The position numbers and the translations under genes were made by a program. From positions 1 to 45,397 of the forward strand of contig CALSCO010002389.1 in the NCBI GenBank assembly GCA_943704415.1: a stretch of DNA of 45,397 nucleotides. The letters are read 5' to 3'. The stretch is from Parvularia atlantis. Lineage: Eukaryota; Opisthokonta; Rotosphaerida. Shown here one piece after another: positions 34,145 to 45,283 of this stretch (positions are counted from its first letter, which is position 1; every line of letters begins with the position of its first letter). The notes under the pieces were generated by a model that was not told the DNA's origin, searched no databases, and saw only the letters and a program-made list of their open reading frames with translations.

Positions 34145-34169
34145 CTTCTGCGGCAGCACAAAGTGGCTC

Positions 34170-37129
34170 TCACTGCGGCGGCTGCGGCTGCGGCGGCTGC
34201 TCGGTCAGCGTGAGGTAGCGCGTGTCGAACAGCATCTTGCGCCACAGCTTGAGCAGGAAAGTGTCGGTCTGGCCGGGCGGCGGCGGCACAGTGAGCGGAC
34301 GGTCGCGCGGCCATAGAGACGTACCTCGCTCTCGAGCACGGGCTGCAGCTCGACCGCGATCGCCTGCGCGGGCTGCCGCGCCAGCAGCTTCTCGACCACA
34401 AACGCGACCATGCCGTCGTCCGGCTGCCCGAAGAACTTGGTGAAGGCGGACGATACCCACGGGCGGATCTTGGGCTCGAGGATGCGCTGCACGCACGCAC
34501 GCACGCACGTGCGATTAGCTTGACGCGAGCACGCGGCACAAGCAGCGCACCGCGTGCAGCAGGTCCCAGTCGAGCGCCGCCGCAAAGACGCTCTCCTTGT
34601 CTGTCGGGATCGTCTCAACGATCTGCTGGATCAGCGCCTCGTTGACGGCCTGCGCCATGCGCCGTCTCAGGCTTATGCGACGTGCCGCGCGTCGCCGCAC
34701 CTTCTGCTTGCGCTCCTTCTCGTGCACGTCCACGCCCACGGCCATCATCTCCTCGGCCGAGTAGTCGATCGGAACCTGCGCCGCCAGGTCAGCGCCGCGT
34801 ACGCCGGGCTGCCGCGTCCAGCGCACCAGCTCGCGCCGCTTCTGCGCCACTTGCGCCGCCGCGTCGTCCTCCATGTCACCAAACACGCCCGCCGCGCCGG
34901 ATGCCGCGCGCTTCTTCGCCAGCTCGGCCACCACCGCCGGCTTGAGCGCCAGGCCGCTGCCCCCGCCGCGCGTGTCGCCGCCCGCGTCCTCCTTGACCGG
35001 CTCGAACGAGCGCGCCTCCATCTGCAACCGCGGGATCAGCCAGCGTCTGCAGTGCGCTCACTCATCGCACCAGACGTGCGCGCTCGGTCGCCTGACGTGC
35101 CGCGCGCTCCGCTGCCTCGCGCGCGCGCACAGCTGCCAGCGCCTCGGCCTCCGCTCGCCGCCGCGCCTCCTCAGCCTGCGCCTCTGCCCGCCGCCGCGCC
35201 TCCTCGGCCTCGGCCTCGGCCCGTCGCTGCGCCTCCTCGGCCTCGCGCTGCCGGACTTGCTCAATCTCGTCCTGCTCGCGCTTGCGGTCGCGGTCGTCGG
35301 CCTCGGCCTCGCGCTCGCGATCTTTCCGGCGGTCGCGCTCCCACCGCTCGCGCTCGCGGTGGAAGTCGGTCTTGAGCTCGTCCAGTGGGTTGGCCAGCAG
35401 TGCCAGCAGGCGCTCGCGTGCCTTCTCGCGCCGCACGGTGCGCTCTGCCGCGCGCGGGGCCGGTTGAGTGCGCTTCACGCCCACAGCAGACGCGCGCGCA
35501 CCGGCCTCGCGCTCCGCCAGGTCTTTCAGGTCGCGCAGCTTGGCGCGCTCGTGCTTTTCCCAGTTGCGCAGCCGCTACGTGCGCGCGCGTCAGCACCCGC
35601 CCGCGTGTGCCGGCACCAGCAAGCGTGCCTCGCGGTACGCCTGCTCTTTCTCGCTCTCCTCTCTTGCGCGCTTGCGCCGCTCCTGCTCGTCCATTTTCCT
35701 GCGGCAGCGGTGAGACACGGTCAGTCTGCGTCGCTGGCACGCGCACTTGTCGTGCTCGTCCGACGTGTACTTTTCACGCCGCTTGTCGTCGGCCGCGACA
35801 CCGGCGGAGCGGAACTTTGTGATCTCGTTCGAGATCGTCTGCCGCGACGCCAGTCAGCCGGCAGCCGCATGCGGCACGCGGCTCACGCACGTTCTTCATG
35901 AACACGTCCGCCGCGAAGCGCGACTGGCCCAGGTCGCTGTTGTGGCCGGTCTTGATGCCCATCTGGCCAAGCATCGTGATCGCGCCCGTGTCGCTGCCCG
36001 CAGCGCATCAGCAGCGCCTGCGGATGCGCTCGGCGCACGCACGGCACGTCGGCTGGCCGCGTCCCGCCCTTGCGGTCCTGCAGGAATTCGTGCAGTAGCT
36101 CGCGCGCCACAAGGTCCTCCTTGCCGTAGTCCTGCGGACACGGCGCGCGTCAGCCGTGCCCGGCCCCCACGCGCACGCCCACGCACCGGCTGCGTCGTGC
36201 ACTGCGCCTCGTGCTCGTCCAGGAACTTGCGCGTGGCCTCCTCGACCTTGAGCTAATCGTACAGGTCGTGAGCGCGCGCATCGGTGGCGAGCGCGGCAGG
36301 CCGCACCGTCAGCGTCTTCTCGCCCAGCGGCACGCCGTTGAGCAGCCGCAACGCACGCAGCACGCTGTCGGCATCTTCGTACTCGGCAAAGCCGAAGCCT
36401 GCGCGTGCGGTGAGCGTCGCGGCGCGTCAATGGCGGCGCGCGCACTCTTCGGGCCGCTCGGGTCGCGCACGCGCTTGAAGACGCGCAGGCGCCCGCATAT
36501 CTGCGCCGGCCCGCGTCCGCGTCACGCCGCGCGCGTGCCACGCCGGCCAGAGATGAACGCACGCGCAGGAGGTCGGTCACGTACTCGTCCGTGATGTTTG
36601 CCGGGATGCCCGTCACGAACGCCGTCGTCAGCTTGTCCTCCGGACGCGACGCGCCCAGCACGGTCGGCAGCATCGGCGGCGCGCCCGGCGGCGCGAACCC
36701 GGATGGGGCCATGCCTGTGTGCGTCAGGCGGTCGTTCGACAAGCAAGCAGACGCGCGACGGCGCACCCAACGGCATCCCGGGGACCATCCCAGGCACCAT
36801 GCCGGGGACCATCCCGGGAACCATCCCAGGTACCATTCCGGGCATCATCCCGGGCATCATCCCGGGCGGCGGCCGCGGGTACCCTGCAACGACGACGGCG
36901 GTCAGGCAGGGCCACCGGCGGGGGGCAACAGCGCGCGCACCGGGCGGGACCATGCCCATCGCCATCGGCATCATCGGCGGGTACCCGTACGGCATCGCGC
37001 CGGGCGGGTAGCCTGCTTGGCCGGGCCGCGGCGACGGCGGCGAGGGCGGCGGCGTCAGCGGGCGCGCGCCGCGCGCGCGCGAGGAGAAGGGCGGCGCGGC
37101 GCACCTGGCGGCGGCCGCGTTGGGTCCAT
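34170..37129 (-). CDS. RBM25: RBM25-like splicing factor (RRM plus PWI)
   Basis: A U1-snRNP-associated splicing regulator (yeast Snu71 relative). The N-terminus MDPTRPPPGYPPGAMPY is Pro/Met-rich and includes about six PGMV/PGMM units. The RRM follows: TTAFVTGIPANITDEYV (RNP2), GRLRVFKRVRDP, GFGFAEYEDADSVLRALRLL (RNP1) and LGEKTLTVRP. A central part has DYGKEDLVARELLHEF and SNEITKFRS. Then comes a long RE/ER-rich helix, from RRKRAREESEKEQA through RERERWERDRRKDR to QRRAEAEAEEARRRAEA. The C-terminal PWI domain reads LIQQIVETIPTDKESVF, LDWDLL, RILEPKIRPWVSSAFTKFFG, VFVVEKLLARQPAQAI in part and FLLKLWRKMLFDTRYLTL. The PWI tripeptide is PWV here. About twelve introns of the usual pattern. Start ATG at 37127-37129; divergent from a transporter gene. 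Confidence 0.93.
36771..36870 (-). repeat. 12-bp coding repeat (PGMV/PGMM units)
   Basis: Seven to eight 12-bp units encode Pro-Gly-Met-Val or Pro-Gly-Met-Met in the disordered N-terminus of the RBM25-like protein. Synonymous differences between units show it is not brand-new. Confidence 0.85.
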
Positions 37130-37650
37130 GCTGGCTCGGTCCGCAAAATATGCATGCCGGCGAACGTTTGTCCGTGCGCCCCTCTGGAGGGACTGGACAA
37201 AGTAGCCGCTCACGCCCGTCCGGGTGACTTTCGAGGCCACTGTGTTGTTGCACGACGGCTTGTCCAAATCGGGGGTGCAGACCTGTGGCGCGCCGACTCT
37301 GAGTGCGCGGCACACCGTCCGGGAAATGTATCAGCCATGTGACTGTACATTTGGATAACTAACTGCTCGTGCTCTATGTACTGGCTGTGTGTCGCGCGCC
37401 CCTCGTGTGCGAGGCGCGTGCGAGGCGCGTGGGCCGTCAGCAGCGTTCAGGGAGGCTGTGGAGGCATCGGTTCAGCTTCGGGCAGGGCAATCTGCCCGAG
37501 CTCTGGTGCTACATCGCACGGGCAGCGCGGACAAGCGCTGGCGGGCCTCAACCTCACATCGCCCGCCGCCCTCACTGACCATCACGCCCGCCGCAGGCGC
37601 GAGCGAAGCGAGTCGTGTGACGGGCCGTAGACCTCGGCACGGGGCATCGG
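37130..37650. promoter_or_regulatory. 521-bp divergent intergenic region, RBM25 / transporter
   Basis: The longest gene-free stretch. Its first part (37140-37385) is less GC-rich than the rest of the window and includes AT-rich words such as TGTACATTTGGATAACTAAC (37343-37362). No frame here connects by recognisable splicing to either neighbour, and no RNA gene fold was recognised. A short direct repeat GCGAGGCGCGT occurs twice at 37409-37430. Promoter function is inferred from position; part could be an unrecognised small gene. Confidence 0.4.
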
Positions 37651-39549
37651 ATGCCTGCGATCAACGCCGGCGAGTCCGAGGCCGACCCGCTGCTCAAGCC
37701 GCCCGGCGGCGAGGATGGGCGCGCCGAGGCGGGCGATGGGCTGCCCGCGGAGAAGGAGGCACCCGCGCCCGACCTGTCGTGGGCCGCGCTGCTCATGTTT
37801 ACGGCGCCGTATGTCGCGCTCAACCTGGTGCGGAGCCTGTGCCGCCGCTGGATCGCATGCGCCTCAACGCTGTCGCGCGCACGGCCAGAATTTCTCGATG
37901 ATCGGCACGTGGCTCACGTTCTTCTACCTGCCCGACGACCAGCCCCACCGCGTCAGCACGCTCGGCTACGGCGGCGCGGCGTTCTTCGGGCGCCTGATCG
38001 ACGGGCTGTGGGGCGTGCAGGGTGGGGGCAGGCATGCGCTGTGACGTGCGCTCTCACACGCGCGCACTCGCAGTCGGGTACCTGAGCGATCAGTCCAGGC
38101 TCGCGATGGGGCGGCGGCGCCCGTTCATCCTCATGGGCACGCCGCTGTTTGCGATCGCGTTCGGCCTGCTCTTTTTTCCGCCGACGGCGACCGCGTCCAC
38201 GGCCAACGTCGTCTTCCTCATGAGCATCTACGTGCTGTACTCGGTCGGCATCGCCACCGTCACGACGCCGTTCAACGCAACCGTGCCCGAGATCACGACT
38301 ACGCCGGCGCAGCGCATGCGCCTCACGTCGTACGGTGGCATCTTCTCGATCGTCGGCCACATCTTCGCCGCCGGGATCGGCCCGGTCATGGTGCGCCCGT
38401 GCCGTGCAGCTTCCTCGCTCGCTCACGCGGTTAGCGCGCAGTACTACTTTGACAAGACGTACCCGGAGGGGCTGCGGATCGGCAGCCTCGTGATCTCGTC
38501 CGGCCTGCAGCTCTGGGCGATCGCGGTGGCCGCGGGCCTGCTCGCGTTTGTCCTGCCCGTTTTCGTCATCCGCGAGCGCCCGCCGCGCCAGACCGAGACG
38601 CCGCCCTCGGCCAGCCGCGTGTGGAGCGAGACTTGGCACGTCACGCGCAACCCAGCTTTTGTTACCTACGCCCTCGCCACGAGCGTGCTCACGCCGTGCG
38701 GCAACCTGCTCTTCACGGGCAACCTGCCGTACCTGTTCTCGGCCGTGTTTGAGACCGAGTCGGGCATCATCCCCGAGGGCCAGGGCGACCTCTGGCTGGG
38801 GCTGTGCGTGCTCATCTCGGTTGTCGGGTCGCTGGCCGGCGTGCCGGTACGCCGCCGCGGGCCCGCGTCGTCCTGTCGCTGCCTGACATGTTCGCAGATC
38901 ATGCTCGCGCTCGCGCACCGCTACGGCAAACGCCGCATGCTCATCGTCGCCAACCTGTTTGTGGCCTTTGCCGGCCTGCTCACGTACCTGGCCGAGTTCC
39001 TGCCTGACCCGGCGGTGCGTTCGCTGCGGCGTCTGGGCCTGGCTGACGAGCGCGCGCACAACGCAACGCATCGCAGGTGCTCGGCTTTGTGGGCATCGTC
39101 TTCATCTCCATCCCGAGCGCCGCGTTCTTTACCCTTCCGCAGCGTGCGCCCCGCGCGTCTGTGTCATGCATGACGCTTGACGGTAGGGCCGCGCCGTTGC
39201 AGTCGTGTACGCCGACGTGGTCGACGCCGAGTACGCCGCCACGGGCGTGCGCCGCGAGGGCATCTACGCCGGCGCGGCGCGGCTGTGGAACAAGGTGCGC
39301 TTGCTCGCACGTTGGTGACGGTGTGCTCAGTGTGGCCGCGCGTGCAGATCGGCATGGCGGTGGCGCAGCTCGTGTTCACGGCGATGCTCGACCTGGGCAG
39401 CTCGCCGGGCAACAACACAGGTGCGCGCAGCTCATGCACAACGCAAGCGGCTGACGCCGCGCGCAGGCGTGGTCTACATTATGCTGCTCGCGTCGGCCGT
39501 GTTTGCGTCGTCGGCCGCCGTGATGTGGTTCCACCCGATCCACAAGTGA
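37651..39549 (+). CDS. MelB/GPH-type MFS sugar:cation symporter-like transporter
   Basis: A 12-helix major-facilitator protein of the MFS_2 type. The acidic N-terminus ([11 protein letters not shown]) has a dileucine-like DPLL sorting motif. Helix 1 starts [16 protein letters not shown]; the loop 2-3 signature is [20 protein letters not shown]; then [35 protein letters not shown], the characteristic [18 protein letters not shown], a cytosolic linker [11 protein letters not shown], and in the second half [36 protein letters not shown], and [26 protein letters not shown], the last being diagnostic of GPH transporters. It ends MWFHPIHK. Substrate (sugar, lysolipid or other) is not predictable. 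The first exons are joined using GT donors at about 37829 and 38022; the latter gives the right spacing DGLWGVQVGYLSD. ATG at 37651. Confidence 0.85.
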
Positions 39550-39605
39550 CGCTTGCTTGTTTTGGCCCACGCGCGCATGTACAAAGAAGGCAGGATTCGC
39601 GCCCC

Positions 39606-40189
39606 TCACGAGTCCAGCTCCAGCCCGCGGTCCGGCTGGCGCATGACCACCTTCTCTTTGTTGCGCGCGACCTCCTTGATCAGGTCGAGCACACGGCCCT
39701 GCATCGCCCGTCAGCGCGCACGGCCTGCGCGGGGCGGTCGCGCAGCGCGCACGCGCCTTGTACTTGACCGGCGGCTCGCGCGCCTCGGTCACCCAGTAGT
39801 AGATGTCCCAGTCGTTCTCGTCCAGCAGCTCGTCGTACTGCCGCAGCTCGTCGAAGCTCAGCGTCTCAAGGTGCTTGTGCGCGAAGTTGCACAGCAGCAG
39901 GTCGTTCTCGAGGATGCCGCGCTTCCTGCACCCGCGCGACAGCGGGCGTGAGCGTGCGCGCTGTGCCGAGCGGGCCGGCTGCGCACTTGCTCTCGTAGTA
40001 CAGCCGGCGCTTCATGTGCGCGAGCGGCTCGTTTGGGCGCGGCAGCGGCCGCAGCGTGAACGCCGGCAGCGGCGAGTCGTCGCGCCAGCCCTGGCCGGCG
40101 CCGGGGGTCGTCGGGCTGCTCGTCGCCCGCGCGGCCGCCGTGACCCGCGCGAACGTGCGGCGCGCGACGATCGCGGCAATCGGCAGCAT
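39606..40189 (-). CDS. SDHAF2: Succinate dehydrogenase assembly factor 2 (SDH5/SDHAF2)
   Basis: A mitochondrial matrix factor needed to attach FAD covalently to the flavoprotein subunit of complex II. The N-terminus [21 protein letters not shown] is a mitochondrial presequence (basic, no acids). The conserved core is [16 protein letters not shown] joined by an intron to [20 protein letters not shown] (best read as [10 protein letters not shown]), then [27 protein letters not shown], the family hallmark. A last intron (39699-39756, GC donor AAG/GCGCGT) leads to [13 protein letters not shown] and the end [12 protein letters not shown]. Length, about 145 aa, is normal. Start ATG at 40187-40189. 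It is divergent from the TFIIIC subunit gene and converges on the transporter with 56 bp between stops. Confidence 0.95.
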
Positions 40190-40305
40190 CCCTTGTGAGG
40201 GCTGAGGAACGTCACTAAAGATGCGTCAGCCACACTGCATGCCAGAGAGGAGCGAACGCGTGCACAGCAGATAAAGTTGAACGGTGACTGAGAGTTCGTT
40301 TGGAA

Positions 40306-40323
40306 CACCGTCCGTGGACGGTG
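40306..40323. repeat. 18-bp inverted repeat at the leader-intron donor
   Basis: CACCGTCC and GGACGGTG are perfect 8-bp arms with a two-base centre. The right arm overlaps the putative GTGCG donor at 40321. Confidence 0.85.
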
Positions 40324-40393
40324 CGCGCGCGGCCGTCAGCAGCACGTCGAGCGGCGGCACAAGCGCGCGTCCACACACATCGTGCTGACCGTG

Positions 40394-40420
40394 TTGCTGC
40401 CGGCGGTGTCCCGGCAGCAA
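40394..40420. repeat. Perfect 10-bp hairpin across the leader-intron acceptor
   Basis: TTGCTGCCGG and CCGGCAGCAA are perfect 10-bp arms around a 7-base loop. The right arm contains the putative CAG acceptor (ends 40417), 44 bases before the start codon. Confidence 0.9.
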
Positions 40421-40461
40421 AACGCATCGTGACAGCAGCGAAATTCGAATTGGGCACTGTG

Positions 40462-43400
40462 ATGTCGAGGCGCGTCGGGCGCCCACCAAAGGCGCCGGCT
40501 GCGTTGCCGCCCTCGGCCTCGGCGGCGGCACCGGCGGCGCCGTCTGCGACGGGGGACGCTGCAGGCGTGGCCGATCTCGACGTGCGCGCGTACACGCACC
40601 TTCTCGTCGACCGCGAGCTGTACAGGTGCGCGGCGCATCGCGTGTTCGCACGCGCGCGCTCGGCTGACATTCAGGTCAAGCGACGACGAGGGCGACGACA
40701 CGCTGAACGAGCCCGCCGAGACCCTCCCGGCGCGCATCCGCCTCGCGCTGCGCCGGCGGTACCCGCGATCGCGCGCACAGGTGCAGCGCGCGCAGGAGCC
40801 CGGGGCCGGTGCGCAGTCCGCACGTTGTGCACGGGCCCCGGCGCTGACGGCCGGCGGACGGCAGCGGCAGCGGCGTCGCCGGCGCCCGCCGTGCGCGGCC
40901 AGCGCTTCGCCTGCCCCATCCCGGACTGCGATCGCTCGTTCCTCAACATCGAAGGGCTGATCTACCACGGCAAGACGTTCATCCATCGACCGCACGGGCT
41001 GCTGCGCGGGACCGGCACGGACGCGGAGGCACGGGGGCGCGCACACACGGCCATAGTGGCGCTCTGACGATGCGGTGCAGATCGCAGCCGTTGTGGCTGC
41101 CGGCGCAGAGAGCGGCGCCAAGCCTGTGCGGCGGCTGCTCGCCGTGAGCTTCTACGACGGCATCCGGCGCGTTATCCCGTTCATCATCGCAGCAGACGAG
41201 GCGCGCGCGCGCGCGCACGCCGTTCTGCTGCGCACACAGCCGCTGATGCGCACGCACGCTACCGCAGGGCAACACGAAGAAAGCGCGCAAGCGCAAGGTC
41301 ATCGAGATCACCGACAGCGATGACGCCTTGCCCGCCCCGGCGCGGCAGACGGCCGATGCGCCGGAATTGTGCGCAGCCTCTTGCACCGTCTCGCGGGCCG
41401 CGCTGAGCAGATGACGCACGCAGACCAGCGTCCTCGTCGCTGTCGGGCCCTGCTGCTGGCGAGCGTCCGACGCGCAGTTCGCGGGCCAAGTCGCCGCTCA
41501 AGTACGGCATCATCGACGGCAGCGACGACGAGGAGCACCCGGGCGTGCGCGAGACGCGCCGCAACGGTGGCAGCGCCGCGTGCGTGTCGCGCGTGGCGCG
41601 TGGTGTGTGGCCGCGCCCTTACACACGTGTCGCCGCGCCAGCAACGACAGCGACCACGAGCCGCCGCGGCCCGTCCGCAGGGCGCGGCCACCACCGGCTG
41701 AGCCGCTGTCGACCATCGTCGCGGACCTCTCGGACCAGCCTGCAGTGCAGTTGCAGGCGCCCGCACTGCCGCGCTGGATGCCTGCGGCGGGGTCAGCGCG
41801 CGTCCTCACAGCGACGTAAGCGCCCGCGCGGATGCGGCATATGCGGCGCTGAGTAGCGCGGCGCAGCGAGATCGACGCGCACCTCGGGCCACCGCAGGAC
41901 ACCGCCGTGCGCTGCTCAGGACACGCGCGCGAGGGCTGGCGACGCTTCGAGACTGCGCGTGGTGCGCGCGTGCACGCTGACATCCGTCAGGAACGAGCCT
42001 CACACCGCACGCGGTGGCAGATGCCGACAAGCACGGCTTTGTGCTGGCGAGCGCGGTCGTGCCGCACGCACTGGCTTGGCGGTCAAACGTCGTCGGTGCG
42101 TTGTGCCGACCTTCCTGTGTCCCGCTGACGGCGTGCGGGTTCAGACGGCTGCGACGTGCTCGCTGTGGGCGGCTACGGCGCGCGCGAGCGGCCCGTGCGC
42201 AAGCAGTGCACACCGCCGGGCACGCACGGCTCGGTTGAGTTCTGGCAGGTGCCGCTCAGCACCGCGGACGCGCGGTGCGCATGTGGCCGTTGCTCGCGCG
42301 GCTGCATCGTCACTGACCGCGCCGTGCTACAGGCCACGCCTGTGGCTGTGCTGGGCGCACGAGCACGGACACACGTGGTCGCTGGCGTGGTGCCCGGGGG
42401 CAGAGGCCGAGGGCAGCGTTGGGCCAGCCCAGGCGCCGCGCCGGCTGGGTCTGCTGGCCGCGGCGACGAGTGACGGGCGCATCCGCGTTGTCGCGGTGCC
42501 GCACCCGGACGACATACGCCCTGCAGCGTCGCCCGACCCGCTCGGTACGCCCGCAAGCAGCAGCTTGTGCACTTTGTGCACGTGACTGTGCCCGCGCAGT
42601 CGTCGCACTCGAGCCCGTCTGGACCATTGAGCTGCCCGGCCACCCATTCTTCTCGGTCGACTGGGGCCGCCCGCTCCAGGGGCGCACGCTCGCCGCCGGC
42701 TGCCTCGATGGCACCGTGGCCGTGTACGACGTTCACCGCGCCCACACCAACGGTGCGTCGCACGGCAGCACCACATGTGCAACCGAGCTAAACCGTCGCG
42801 CGCAGGCGTCGCCCCGCCCGCGTGTCTTTTCGACGCCGGGACGGCCTGCGTCGACGTGGTCAGCGTGCACTGGTCGCGGCCGGGCTGCATCGCCGTCAGC
42901 TGCGCCGGCGAGGTCAGCGTGTGGGACACGGGCGACGTCGTTGAGCCGATCTGGTCGCGGCGCTCGCTGAGTGCGCGCGCACTTGCGCACGTCGCTTGCT
43001 GTCGCTGAGCACTGCCACAGCCAACGACCAGGTGGCGCTGTGGACGCCGCGGGACCAGCTCGTCGTGGTGACGGGCGACGAGGTCGCGACGGTGTGTGCG
43101 ATCTTGCGCGACAGCCCGCTGGCTCACACGTGCACAGATTGCGCCAAACGAGACGTGCGTCCTCGAGGCGTGGCGCCGCACGCTCCTCGTGACGCGGCTG
43201 AACACGGTCTGGGTGCGTGCGCTGCCGACGTCGAGCGCACGCGGCGCCTCACGCCGCCCGCCCGCAGTCGTGCGACGTGGCGGCGGACGGGTCTGTAGCG
43301 GTGGCCGGTGCCGACGGATGCGTGTTTGTCTCTGGCGGCGGCGGGCGACGCGCGCGCGACCAGACGGCCGTGCGTGCTTCCATGCGCACCGCGCGCAGTT

Positions 43401-43733
43401 GACGGGTGTGCAGAGCGGCGAGGTGCTGCGCAACGTGCCGGTGCTCGTGGGCGGCGGCCCCGAAGCCGAGGCGATGCCGCTCACGTATGTGCGCATCGGC
43501 CGCGGGGACTCGGCCGACGGCGTGACGCTCAAGCGACGCTTCCTCGACGGCCAAGAGTCGCTGCCGACCTACCCGCCCGAGCTCGCGTTCCTCAAGGTGC
43601 TGCGCGGCCGCGTGCGTGCACCGCATGGCTGAGGCGCCGCGCGCAGGCCGTCTGGTGCAGGGACACACGCGCCGGTCGCTGGCTAGCCGTGGGCAGCGCG
43701 ACGACGCTTGTGCATGTGCGACATATTCCTTGA
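40462..43733 (+). CDS. GTF3C2: TFIIIC subunit (GTF3C2/Tfc6-like): AT-hook, C2H2 finger and WD repeats
   Basis: TFIIIC binds tRNA and 5S gene promoters for RNA polymerase III; this subunit helps hold the B-box-binding half. The N-terminus MSRRVGRPPKAPAALP has an AT-hook-like GRPPK. About residue 120 there is one C2H2-type finger, FACPIPDCDRSFLNIEGLIYH then H five residues on. A basic stretch KKARKRKVIEITDSDD follows. The C-terminal half is a WD propeller with SVEFWQVPLS, CWAHEHGHTWSLAWCPGA, RLGLLAAATSDGRIRVVAVP, FFSVDWGRPLQG, LAAGCLDGTVAVYDV and, at the end, WCRDTRAGRWLAVGSATTLV. The 'GHTWSLAWCP...RLGLLAAATSDG' pair is typical of TFIIIC WD subunits. Introns are many and exon edges in 41060-42200 are approximate. 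Stop at 43731-43733. Identification is good but rests on the WD half. Confidence 0.75.
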
Positions 43734-43828
43734 TCTGTTTTCCGCTGTTTCTTTGGTACAAGGGGCCACTTTTTGCGCGCCGGCTGCGACCGGCGCGATG
43801 CGATGCATTGCATGTGCGTCGTGCGGGC

Positions 43829-45283
43829 TCACTGGCCGCTGAGGTCGTTGAGCGCGATGCACACGCACGCCTTCTGGTGGCCCGAGTAGATGCGGATGGC
43901 CTCGCCCTGGCCAATGTCCCATAACCTGGACGAGTGGTCGGACGACGCTGCGCGGCGCCGAGTAAGCGTCTGCCGTCGCGGTCGGCCGGCCACGCACGCA
44001 CCAGACACCAGGTACGCCGAGTCGGCCGAGAATGCGCAGTCCCAGACCCACCGCTGGTGGCCCGAGAGCGTCTTCTCGAGCGTAAACTTCTGCGTGTTCC
44101 AAATCTTGATCGTGTGGTCGGCCGAGGTCGTGGCAAGCAGCCTGGCGCACGCGTTGAGCCACGGGCACAGTGGCCGACGGCGCGCGCGCACCGAACGTCC
44201 GGACTGAGCAGGCACTTGAGCACGTACTTCTTGTGCGCGCTGAACGAGGTGAAAGGCTTGAACACGGTCGCCTCCCTGCTGTTGTCCATGCGCCAGACGT
44301 AGCACTCGCCCTGCCGCGCGCCCGGCCCCGTCAGCACGCGCGCTCGCACAGCAGCCGCGCGACACGACCTTGTTGTTGCACGCGACGAGCATCGACCCGT
44401 CCGCCGCGACCGAGATCGAGCGGATGGCCACGCCCTCGTCAGGCACGAGCTCGTGCGCGCACACGTTGGCCTGCAGGTCCCAGATCTTGATGCTCCCGTT
44501 CTGGTCGCCCGTGATAAGCTCGGCCTGGCGCGCGGCGGTTCAGTGGGTGCGGCGGTTTAGTCGGCGCGGCGCATCGCGAGCGCCCGCGCACTTGGTTCGG
44601 GTGCACGGCGACACACGTGACCGGCGCCTTGTTGTCGTAGTCACGCTGGAAGGTCGGTCCCCTGCGTTCGCAGCGGGTGAGTGCGCGTAACTTGGACGCC
44701 CGATGGCCGTGCCGTGCCTCCGCAGGTCCCAGATCTTGATCGTGTTGTCCTCGCTGCCCGAGTACATCCACTGGCCCTCCTTCTGGAAGCCGACGGCGGT
44801 GACGTTGCCGCGGTGGCCCTCGCACGTCATGACCTGCGCGCCGCGCGCCGGCGTCGGCTGAGCACGTGGAAAAAGGGCGCGCGTGCGCGCTCTGGTTGCG
44901 CACGGCGTTCGGGTTGGGCGAGTTGAGCTCGTACAGGCGCACGAGCGGGTTGCCTGCGCCGCCGTCGCCGCCACGTCAGCGCCCGCTGCGCCGTCTGCGC
45001 GCGCGGGACGCGGCGCACCGGCCGCGGCGATGAGGCGCTTGTCGGGCGTGATGCTGAGCGCGTTGACCTGCTGTTTGTTCGCGCGCGCGCGCCAGTGACA
45101 GGTTGAGCCTCGCGCGCGGCTCATGCGCGTCGCCGCCGCCGCGCCGCACCGCCTCCGGGTGCTGCAGCGTGCGGTAGCATATCCCCGACAGCGCCTCCCA
45201 GAAGCGGATCGTGTTGTCGTAGCCTGCGCACGGGGCCGGCTCAGATTTTCACGCTTCTTCTGCGGAAACGTGAAATCGCGCGC
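43829..45283 (-). CDS. LST8: LST8, WD40 subunit of TOR complexes
   Basis: A seven-bladed propeller that stabilises the TOR kinase in TORC1 and TORC2. Exons give [181 protein letters not shown] and [20 protein letters not shown], ending [17 protein letters not shown]. This matches LST8 blade by blade. The exact N-terminus is uncertain: ATG at 45281-45283 gives [11 protein letters not shown] and then needs a 29-nt intron to reach YDNTIRFW; alternatively the first exon lies beyond 45397. It converges on the TFIIIC subunit with 95 bp between stops. Confidence 0.93.

Larger units (their letters stand above)
40190..40461. promoter_or_regulatory. Shared promoter, SDHAF2 and TFIIIC subunit, with probable 5'-UTR intron
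   Basis: 272 bp between divergent starts. On the + strand 40321-40417 fits the local intron pattern: GTGCGCGC donor, GTGCTGACC branch-like motif at about 40383-40391 and CCGGCAG acceptor. It would be a leader intron of the TFIIIC gene. Two inverted repeats sit at its two ends: 40306-40323 spans the donor and 40394-40420 spans the acceptor. Confidence 0.5.

Noticed and set aside
38013-38073. GC-AG intron in the MelB-like transporter
   Set aside because: A GT donor at 38022 gives DGLWGVQVGYLSD, which restores the family's exact spacing before the GYLSD motif, so no GC donor is needed.
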